A DNA stretch of 64,000 bases from Brevipalpus yothersi (taxonomy: Eukaryota > Arthropoda > Arachnida > Trombidiformes > Tenuipalpidae): positions 1-64,000 of the forward strand of contig QZCP01000032.1 in NCBI GenBank assembly GCA_003956705.1. Reading direction: 5' to 3'. The notes below the pieces were generated by a model that worked only from the letters and a program-made list of their open reading frames with translations, did no database searches and had not been told where the DNA came from. The position numbers and the translations under genes are program-made. Below, in pieces: positions 25,123 through 34,010 of the stretch; position 1 is the first letter of the stretch, and each line of letters begins with the position of its first letter.

Positions 25123-25586
25123 ACTCTATCTGGACACTACCAATGTGCCATTCAAAACAAAACAAAACACTAAACCCAAATGAATCACTATCAATCAATA
25201 AATCAATTCATAATTTACCATCATTATCACTACATATCATCATCTCAAAAAATTCATGTAAACAAAACATCAAAAGAATGAAAATTTTTTTCGATTTTCA
25301 AGCGAAAGATGTAAGCACACTAGATGGCGCGCACCAAAAAATATTCAAAAGCGACACCTGGCGACTTCGAAGGCGTTTTAATATATTTCAAGCTGCTTTC
25401 ATTTTGATTTGCTGCTTTCACAAAAGAGACTGAAAGCAAGCACACTTTTGTGTGGATTGTGTGGACTAGATTTGTTTAATTTTATTTTGTTCGATTGTGA
25501 TAATTGTAATTAATTTTAAATTCAATTGTCTTGTGTAGTATTTTGTAGACACTATCAGTGTCTATAATATCAATATATTATACACT
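25123..25586. promoter_or_regulatory. Bidirectional promoter of TCERG1 and Ago1
   Basis: These 464 bp lie between divergent start codons, so both promoters must be here. The first half is AT-rich. A GC-richer block at about 25313-25380 contains the CTCF/YY1-like motif noted separately. Confidence 0.7.
25315..25331 (+). promoter_or_regulatory. CTCF-like (or YY1-like) motif in the Ago1/TCERG1 promoter
   Basis: CACACTAGATGGCGCGC contains CACTAGATGGCGC, close to the CTCF core. ATGGCGCG could also serve a YY1/Pho-type site. Its orientation is opposite to the 19851-19863 motif, so the pair brackets TCERG1. Confidence 0.4.
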
Positions 25587-26052
25587 ATGGATTCATTACA
25601 ATTTGATTATCCTACTCATCTGTTGACATCAGCAATTGAGTCTCTCTTCACTCAAAATCGTAAGTACATGAAAAGAGAGAGAAAGAAAGAGAGGAAGAGA
25701 GAGAGGAAAAGGGGGGAGTTGAGAAAAGGATGGCCTATATGTGAATTAATTGTATTAAATTTAGTTTTTTGGGGTATTATTTTAGTGATTGGGTGATTAT
25801 TTGTTAGTTATACTGATACTTGATATGTTGATGATGTGAAATTTGATTTATAATGTTTCTATTTGTGATTGTATTGTAGCTCAAGCTCAACCAAATCAAC
25901 AGCAACAACCCTCACAGCCACAACCAAATCAGATGGCCCAACAAACTCAGCTTAATACCCAACTACCTAATAATAATCAAGGCCAAACCATCAATGAATT
26001 GATTCAACAGCAACATGAACTTCAATTACAGCAGCATCAACTCCAACAACAA

Positions 26053-26087
<35 letters not shown>

Positions 26088-29000
26088 ACAGCAGCAGCAG
26101 CCACTACAAGATGGCCAGCAATCAGTGTCAGCATCAATAGTTACTTCACAGTCTCAAAATATGAATACTGTTCAAGACTCGGATGGTGATAGTCAAGGTG
26201 GTAATAGACAAGATGACGGTAATAAACAAAGATCTGGAGGGAATGGTAATTCTAATAATAATAATAATAATAATAATAACAATTCAGGTACCACCGGTGG
26301 AAGTGGTAGTGCATCGGCTCCAGGTGGAAGTGGCAATGGTGGTGGATCTGGTCCACCAGTGGCTCTTCCTAACCTTGTCTTTGTGTGTCCTCGTCGTCCC
26401 AATGCCGGCAGTGAAGGAAGAAGTATAATGCTGCGTGCCAATCATTACCAGATAACCATGCCTCGTGGTTTTATTCATCACTATGATGTTACAATAACGC
26501 CTGACAAATGTCCAAGAAAAATTAACCGTGAAATCATACAGATTATGGTTAAATCGTACACCAAATTGTTTGGTAATTTGAAACCTGTTTTTGATGGTCG
26601 AAAAAATATGTTCACTTCTGACGATTTACCTATTGGTAAAGACAAAGTTGAATTGGAAGTCATATTGCCGGGTGAAGGAAAGGATAGATTGTTCCGAGTT
26701 GCGATCAAATGGATCTGTCAAGTGAATCTCGATCAATTGGAGAAAGCTCTGCGAGGTGAAACTCGCTTCATACCAGCGGATGTTATCCAGGCTTTGGATG
26801 TAGTCATGAGACATCTTCCCTCAATGGCCTATACTCCAGTTGGCAGATCATTCTTTTCTCCTCCTGATTCCTATTATCATCCCCTTGGTGGTGGTAGAGA
26901 AGTATGGTTCGGTTTTCACCAAAGTGTAAGGCCTTCTAACTGGCGTATGACTCTCAATATTGACGTATCAGCCACCGCTTTTTTCAAAGCTCAACCAGTC
27001 ATTGATTTTGCCTGTGAAGTGTTGGATATAAGAGATATAAATGAGCAAAAGAAACCATTTACAGATTCACAAAGAGTCAAATTCACCAAAGAAATTAAGG
27101 GACTCAAAATTGAGATTACTCATTGTGGTACAATGAGGCGTAAATATAGAGTCTGCAACGTGACTCGTCGTCCGGCAATCCTACAATCTTTTCCTTTACA
27201 ATTGGAAAATGGACAAACTGTCGAATGCACTGTTTCTAAATATTTCTTCGATAAGTACAAGATGAAATTGAAATATCCTCATTTTCCTTGCCTTCAAGTG
27301 GGCCAGGAACACAAGCACACTTATCTACCTTTAGAAGTATGCAACGTTGTCCCAGGTCAGCGATGTATCAAGAAACTCACTGACATGCAGACTTCTACTA
27401 TGATTAAAGCCACTGCTCGATCGGCTCCCGATAGGGAACGTGAAATAAACAGTCTGGTCCAGAAAGCTAACTTTAATCAGGATCCTTTCGTCAAAGAATT
27501 TGGTCTTTCGATTTCTAATACTATGATGGAGGTGAAAGGACGTATTCTTCCTCCACCAAGGCTTCAGTATGGTGGGCGAACCAAATTGCAAGCTGTTCCA
27601 TCGCAAGGAGTATGGGATATGCGTGGTAAACAATTCCATACTGGAGTTGAAATTCGTACATGGGCTATAGCCTGCTTTGCACCGCAGCGTACCTGCCGTG
27701 AAGATGCCCTTCGTACTTTTATTGGTCAACTACAAAGAATATCACTAGATGCTGGAATGCCGATTCTCAGTCAACCGTGTTTTTGCAAATACGCCACCGG
27801 TGCTGATCAAGTTGAACCAATGTTTCGCTACCTGAAGCTTACATTCCAAGGTGTTCAATTAATCGTTGTAATTCTACCTGGTAAGACACCGGTCTACGCC
27901 GAAGTGAAAAGAGTTGGTGACACTGTCCTTGGTCTTGCAACTCAATGTGTTCAAGTGAAAAATGTCAACAAAACTTCGCCTCAAACATTATCAAATCTCT
28001 GCCTAAAAATCAATGTAAAGCTTGGTGGTATCAACAGTATCCTGGTTCCAAGTATAAGGTCAGTACCAAACTCTCTCTCATTTCTTACGATGACGATATG
28101 TTTTGATCACTAACTCTTCTCTTTCTCTCTCCAGACCCAAGATATTCAACGAGCCTGTGATATTCTTAGGAGCAGATGTTACTCATCCTCCTGCTGGTGA
28201 TAATAAGAAGCCCTCCATAGCTGCAGTGGTCGGTTCAATGGATGCTCATCCATCGAGATACTCGGCAACGGTTCGTGTCCAACAGCATCGTCAAGAAATC
28301 ATCAATGATTTGACCACTATGGTGAAAGAATTGCTTGTCCAATTCTATCTAACTACTCGTTTCAAGCCACATCGTATCATTTTCTATCGAGATGGTGTAT
28401 CAGAGGGCCAATTTCCTAGTGTACTGAATTCCGAGCTACTCGCTATACGAAAGGCCTGTGTTATGCTTGAGGAAGATTATCGTCCAGGCATTACGTTTAT
28501 TGTTGTGCAGAAACGCCATCATACTAGACTTTTTTGCGCCGACAAGCGGGAACAATGTGGTCGAAGTGGAAATATCCCTGCTGGTACCACTGTTGATATT
28601 GGTATCACTCATCCCACTGAATTTGATTTTTACCTCTGCTCTCACGCTGGTATCCAGGTAAGCCAACCATAAGCCTATTGAAAAGACCTAAATAACAATA
28701 CCAATTGTCTTCTTTTTTCTCATTCTTTCCAGGGAACAAGTCGCCCCTCCCATTATCATGTGCTTTGGGATGATAATCGTTTCACTGCTGATGAACTACA
28801 AAGTCTTACTTATCAGCTTTGTCACACATATGTCCGCTGCACTCGTTCAGTTTCCATTCCGGCTCCAACCTATTATGCTCATCTAGTGGCTTTCCGAGCA
28901 AGATATCACCTTGTTGAAAAAGTTGATGAAAGGTTTGTGTATTATTCTTCCTCCTTGATTCTCCTGAAAGATTATTCCATTGTTGATTTTGAAGATGGTT

Positions 29001-29443
29001 GCCGTTTTGAAAGTCAATCTTGTAGCTTTCAACTTATAAAGCTGCTTACTTCAACTGATATCGCTAGCAAATTTCTAATCTTCAGCTACATTGATCATCA
29101 ATATTAAAATACGCTGTCTCACACATTCTTCATTACAGATCTTCCAATCTTCTGGAAACCGAGAGCCAATCTGGCATAACAGGGGATCTTACCGAATACA
29201 GGTTAATATTATTTCTCAATTTTCTATCGATCAATTGATTCAGTCTGGTTCGATGTGCACTGATATTTTTGTATTAATTTGTCAAACATGTAAAACTAAT
29301 CAAATTTTATTTATTTACTTTCCTTGTTCTTTAATAGCGGTGATGGAAGTCATCATCCAAATGGTGATGACAGGACTCCTGTCGCTTTGGCGCGAGCTGT
29401 TACCATCCATCCAGACACTAAAAAAGTGATGTATTTCGCTTAG
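25587..29443 (+). CDS. AGO1: Argonaute-1, miRNA-guided silencing protein
   Basis: Core effector of microRNA silencing in the cytoplasm: binds a guide RNA and represses or cleaves targets. Six exons keep phase: 25587-25659, 25880-28058, 28135-28657, 28733-28932, 29139-29201 and 29338-29443, giving about 1047 residues. Residues 1-180 form a Gln/Asn/Gly-rich extension with a 19-Gln run. The Argonaute fold begins near residue 183 (PPVALPNLVF) and continues through N, PAZ, MID and PIWI domains. The slicer tetrad appears intact: Asp in GADVTHP, Glu in QQHRQEII, Asp in FYRDGVSEGQ, and His in YYAHLVAFRARYHL, as in slicing-competent AGO2. The protein ends HPDTKKVMYFA, the usual AGO1-class C-terminus. 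Exon 5 is 63 nt and phase-neutral; skipping it restores a VEK..SGDGSHH sequence closer to other Argonautes, so it may be a cassette. The 5' part is duplicated in inverted orientation in TCERG1. Confidence 0.96.
26043..26102 (+). repeat. Poly-glutamine (CAA/CAG) coding repeat in Ago1
   Basis: Nineteen consecutive mixed CAA/CAG codons in the disordered N-terminal extension, followed at 26251-26282 by an AAT/AAC run coding Asn. The mixed codons argue against a fresh slippage expansion. The homologous TCERG1 segment lacks this run. Confidence 0.9.
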
Positions 29444-30310
29444 GAATATTTGCCTCATCGGCTTCCGTATTCAAATATTCTACATCTATATGTGTATCTT
29501 CCTTCTCACTTCCACTGTCTAATTCCCTTCTTACTCTACCCTCTGCCTCGTTCACTGAATATCACATCATAAGTCAAATTATTATGGTCAAATGAATGGC
29601 CTACAAGTTGATTATTAATCATGTAAAAGAACGATAAGAGCAAAACGAGCCAGCCCATGAGTTGACCCCTCTCTTTCTCTCTCTTTCTCGCTTTCTCTCT
29701 CTATATATCTATCTATATCTTCATTATCCCTGGGATCTGCTGAATATGCTCATTACTACCACGACTGAGATCATTTTTAGTTAGTTCAAGTGTGGCATTT
29801 ATATTATTTATGCGAACTTTTCTTTCTCCTGGTCTGCCTTCCCATTCACATTGTGAAGACCGAGGGAAACTTTGATGCACATCTTTCCTTGGAAAGGATG
29901 GAAGCAATCGTCACCTTTCTCATTGCTAATCCTCCAGATTGCGACCGTCCATCAAAGGATGATTATTGTTAAATCATGCTGCTTCCAAACCAAATTATCT
30001 GTCCTCATTGTGCGCTCATTTATAGCCCAAAAAGCGTTTCCCAGAGCCAAGGAATAGTTATTTCATTTTCGACCAACTAATTCAACTCTTGATGGCGCTT
30101 TGCAGCTCTTTATACACCCTCAATTTTTTCGCTGTATTTAATCAATCTTCTCTTATTGATTATTATACTATATTCTTGAAGAATCTTGTCACTTGTCAGA
30201 GATAGACTTTCCGCCTAATTTGGCTCACGGATTTGAACCATTTGTCATAGAGGCGCCCAAGTATGTGAAATAAAAATTGTCTCAACTCACAGTCAACGAT
30301 GTATTCAAGT
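29444..30310. other. Ago1 and SAS-4 convergent 3' region
   Basis: Non-coding interval between two convergent stop codons, with a CT-rich patch at about 29668-29702. It should carry the Ago1 3' untranslated region, and possibly the SAS-4 one in the opposite direction. Confidence 0.7.
30269..30274 (+). terminator. Candidate Ago1 poly(A) signal
   Basis: AATAAA lies 826 nt after the Ago1 stop and just before the SAS-4 stop on the other strand, so the two transcripts may end very close together or overlap. On the minus strand AATAAA also occurs at 30315-30320, overlapping the last codons of SAS-4. Confidence 0.45.
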
Positions 30311-31947
30311 TTACTTTATTCCAGATACTTTTGAATTAACTGTCGCGGTGTTTGTTGTTGTTGTCGTTCTCTTCTGTTTTCCACAACTATTTAAAGGTTT
30401 AACACGAATTCGACCGTTTGGATACCTGGTCTCTACAGTTCCGTCTAGATATAAAGTTTTAATTGTACCATCTAGATACTCGCGTCTCTTAAATTTATCG
30501 GTTCTGACTTCCTTCCCGCCACAAGGTAAATCAACAGTCTCAGTTCCATCACAAGCTATCCTGATTTTTGTTCCCTCCACAGTTGTGATCTCCTCAGAAC
30601 CATCAGGATGGATAATTCGTTGTGTCCCATTGGGATAGACAGCAGTTTTGGTTCCATCGATAGAAATCTTTTCTCTCTGTCCACTAGAAGTAAAGTTATA
30701 GATAAGAATCGACAATTGATAGGATTCAAATTTTGGCAAACATACCTAGGAAATTCAATTAATCTAGATCCATCAGGGTATGTGGTTTGCTTGATTCCAT
30801 TTTTAAATTTGTAAATCTAAGGAATAGAATTGAGCATTAGTGATAACCAAGACTAGATATTCTAACTACTAACAATTTCATTGTTGGTAGTTCTGATTAT
30901 TTCATCGCCACTGTTCAGAACCATTCGATTTCCATTTTCAACAAATTTTTGATTAGAATTTTGTTTGTTGGTCACTTTCGAATGTACACGAGGTAGATTT
31001 GACTCGACTTTGGTACGTCTCTCGTCTGAGAGAACATTCTTCCTTATTAATTGAGTTTCAAGAATCTCGAATTTATCATTGAGTTTATCGAGTTGCCGTG
31101 TGATGGTATTCATCTCAATGAGAAATTTTTCTTTCATCAAACCCTCATCCAGATTCATCATATCTTTTTGACACATGAGATCCAAATTTCGAAGTCTTTC
31201 TTCGAGAGATTCAATTTTTCTTTTAAGATCAAGAGCTGAATTCAATCGTGGCTTCGATAATGGATTGAGACTCGCTCTGTCAAATGAGTCCATCATATCG
31301 TCACTTGATTTTGTTGAGCTCGAACAGCTTTGCTGATCGATATCTTGTACTTCGAAATGCTTTGGTATATTACAAACGTCGTCTCCATCTCTTCTCATAT
31401 CATCATCACCATTGGTACGTGCCTCATCTTTAGGACTTTTTTTGAGTTCCTCTTGTTTCATTTGGATTGTTTTCAAAAGTTTCTGGAGCACCTGTAAACG
31501 ATCCTCATCCTTTCTTACTGGAACTACACGTATTTCGTTCAGATTTGATGGTTTGCATGGATTTGAAAGATGTGATGGTCTCGATAGATGTGATGAAGGA
31601 TGTGATGGCTTCGATGGATGTGATGATACATGGCGCGTAATCATAGGAGCTTTCCGCTGTATGGGTCCTCCACAAGATCGTTGTACCCTCTTGTGAACAT
31701 TATTTTGGAATGGTAAATTTCGCTTGACCCTTTGCTGTTTGGGAACACTTCGCACTGGGGCTGAATTATTTGCCTTTTTGGGAGACACGAATCGCTGAAG
31801 TCCAGTACCTTTTCGCAAAAATGGCTGTTTTGGTCGATCGGATGCATATTCGATATGATTTTCCTCTCTGCTCAACGCTTCGGCAACCATTTCATCAAAA
31901 GACAATCCATTCATCACTGGTTTAATTGGAACATCGTCCAGTGACAT
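30311..31947 (-). CDS. Sas-4 (CENPJ): SAS-4/CPAP centriole assembly protein, short form
   Basis: Centriolar protein that binds tubulin and controls centriole length. Three exons, 30874-31947, 30746-30816 and 30311-30683, join in phase to 505 residues. PFLRKGTGLQRF at residues 42-53 matches the conserved tubulin-binding (PN2-3) segment of CPAP/SAS-4. The middle is basic and Ser/Pro/His-rich (repeated SHPSKPSHPS-type units), followed by a predicted coiled coil at about 220-320 (LKRKIESLEERLRNLDL). The last part is the TCP10/G-box beta-sheet domain built of repeating strands such as YPDGSRLIEFP, IHPDGSEEI, YLDGTVETRYPNGRIRVK; in other species it binds the STIL/Ana2 partner. The exon 1 donor is GTTAGT. 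It is much shorter than human CPAP (over 1300 residues) and fly SAS-4 (about 900), mainly through a reduced middle region. Convergent with Ago1. Confidence 0.92.
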
Positions 31948-32818
31948 GATGATTGTAATGAAAAATTTTATCCACTTTCACGAACTATATACACACAAAC
32001 ATACACACAATTTACAAGACGCGCGAAACTATATAAATCATTCGAACATGATTCATTCTATATCCACACATCCAAAATTTTCCTTTTCAACCGCATTATA
32101 TCAACATTTCAACCATTAAACCAATTAAATTAACTATTCACAATCAATTAAAATGGACACAAATAAAAATAATTCCCTAATTCAAATCAAAATCATTCGA
32201 AAAAATTCAACTCAAAATTTATTGACCAGAAAAATGAGAAAAAAAATATTTTTTTTTTCCATGACCACAGAAGTTACTCCATCTATTGAGCAAGTTTCTC
32301 TGGTCGACGAAAAAAAAATGTTTTATTTTTTGAACATTTGAAAAGCGAATTTTGGTTGAAATTTTTTTCAACCTTGCAATCGGCTTAACAATCCATCCCA
32401 TATTTGTAATCCATCAAATCGGTGATTAACCTTTTTCAAGGAGAGGGAGAGAAGAAAAATTTGATCAGATCATTTTTAAAGGAACACTCTTTGGATACAT
32501 TAGGCATTCGCAAAGCATGACGCTAATTTGGATAGAATAGAACTTTGGTTGATTCTTTTTTTGGTAAGAAATTATTATTTATTATTTATTATTTGCACAT
32601 GGTATTGATTAAACGTCGCAATGAATACAAATTTATTTGCGTATATGTTTGTAATGAGTTTGATTGAATTGGAGGAGAGAAAAGTATCTGTTGTATTGTT
32701 CAATAATGAAATATCAGATGATAATTAAAATAACGTACAGATTTACAATATTCTGCTGAAATATTCACCAAATAAAGCCAGTAAAGACGATCTAATTAGA
32801 GAAAGATAATTGACAATA
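31948..32818. other. Intergenic, SAS-4 promoter side
   Basis: AT-rich sequence upstream of SAS-4. A 62-codon plus-strand frame starting with ATG at 32153 is Lys/Asn/Phe-rich and reads through homopolymer runs; I do not support it as a gene. TTTATT motifs at 32574-32594 and near 32629 are possible minus-strand poly(A) signals for the gene(s) to the right. Confidence 0.6.
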
Positions 32819-33097
32819 TCAATTTTTTGGTTCTTCATTCTTTGAGAGGTCAGTCTGATTTGCCTCACATTCGGGCTCACATTCCACTAAATCACTGAGT
32901 GATACGGGCGCTGGAATAGATCCTCTTAATTTCACTGTGGATAGATTGTGATTTTCAATATCATCATTTAAATCTAATTTTATTGGGGCAAATTCTTCAC
33001 ATATTTCTGAATCCGATTCACTTTGAGAACCTGATGCATTGCTCTTTGTTGTATCAATCTCCGTTGATTGTTCTTTTTTCTCTCCTTCTGGTAGCAT
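32819..33097 (-). CDS. Hypothetical acidic protein, 92 residues
   Basis: Not recognised. The ATG at 33097 opens a frame rich in Glu, Asp and Ser, with CEEFAPIKLDLNDD and a KLRGSIPAPVSLSDLVECEP stretch that is not low-complexity, which argues for real coding sequence. No signal peptide, membrane segment or zinc finger. The frame stays open about 15 codons upstream of the ATG to an AG at about 33144, so this could be the terminal exon of a longer gene whose earlier exon I cannot locate. It may also lie within the 3' untranslated region of zfh-1, whose stop is only 0.9 kb upstream on the same strand with no earlier AATAAA seen. Confidence 0.45.
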   Translation of the reverse strand: MLPEGEKKEQSTEIDTTKSNASGSQSESDSEICEEFAPIKLDLNDDIENHNLSTVKLRGSIPAPVSLSDLVECEPECEANQTDLSKNEEPKN

Positions 33098-34010
33098 CTT
33101 AAAACTTTTGGTCAAAATCAGGCGAATTTTCACACCAATACTGATCTCAAAAAGTATTTACAGGTGAAAACACAGGAATTCAATTCATACATGATTATTC
33201 AAAAGAAAAAGGAAGCCATTTAACATGAAGATTTTGTCTCCCCCATTCTCAATCTTAATTGTCGAAAATCATCCTAAGAATGCTCAAGTTTAGTTTGAAT
33301 AACATTACTCCGCAAAATTTATGTAAATCCGAGAAAAAATCGAGGACTCTTGTTTTCTTCTTTTTCAACACTTTGTATTTTTAGTCACAGATTTGCATCG
33401 GTATTATTTTTGTATCATATTCGAGTAGTAATATAATAATAACCACGAAGTATCTATTTAACAGAAAATCATGTGAAAAAAATTTCTGAAATTTTATGTA
33501 AGCAATAATAATCGTAATATATATGATTGAAAGGAATAGCGAAAGGGGAAGAAAGACAGGGTAAAGGGAGAGAGACACATGAAAGAAATGGAAAACTCAA
33601 GACAAAAAAAACTGAGAAAAATGAGGAAGTGACATTCTCTGAAATCATCATTAACTTCCTCTTCATTTTAAATTAAGTTGAAGTTTCTCTCCTTTCCCAT
33701 CACTAAAAGGTTACATTTTGGTTTCTCAGATTTTGTCTCCAAAAAAGATAGAATCAAAGAAAAAGGAGAAAAAAGATGGACAATCAATGTCCATAGACTT
33801 TGTTTGGCTTGAGTCAAGAGAGAGAGAAAAAAAGAGTGTACATATTTCAATATAATAATTTCAATCAGCAGATTTCTCTCTGGTTCCATGGCACATTTCA
33901 ACCATTTTTACACTTTAAATATTCGCTGCTGCATGTTCAATTTTTGTTCAATTTGAATCCACCTCTTTTGCTTCTTCTGGGGTTCACTTTTTTTTGCCAC
34001 AGAGCCCTCA
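33098..34010 (-). other. Probable zfh-1 3' untranslated region
   Basis: Non-coding sequence directly downstream of the zfh-1 stop. The minus strand carries CAGTATT (33137-33143), a 7-mer match to the miR-8/miR-200 seed. No AATAAA was noticed in this stretch. Confidence 0.5.

Larger units (their letters stand above)
24550..26490. repeat. Inverted duplication: Ago1 N-terminus in TCERG1 exon 1
   Basis: The arms are 24550-25122 (minus-sense, TCERG1) and 25587-26490 (plus-sense, Ago1), facing away from a 464-bp centre. Shared features: MD[ST]LQFDYPTH at the start, NQMAQQ, a DSDGDSQ..RQDDGNKQRS block, PPVALPNLVF.CP, and LRAN.Y...MPRGF at the inner boundary. A 33-bp stretch is exactly complementary (24778-24810 with 26218-26250). 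The Ago1 arm is interrupted by an intron (25660-25879) and a poly-Q run that the TCERG1 arm lacks. Confidence 0.88.

Noticed and set aside
25843..25879. Alternative Ago1 start upstream of exon 2
   Set aside because: The region is the 3' end of intron 1, with a clear acceptor at 25878-25879. The ATG at 25587 is matched by the homologous TCERG1 start, which supports it.
32153..32341. Plus-strand 62-codon frame divergent from SAS-4
   Set aside because: Passes through A and T homopolymers, has no domain, and no downstream exon could be linked.
33944..34010. Extending zfh-1 past 34011 into an acidic tail
   Set aside because: The reading frame ends at a TAA directly after KPYRD, and no acceptor in matching phase was found for the internal donor.
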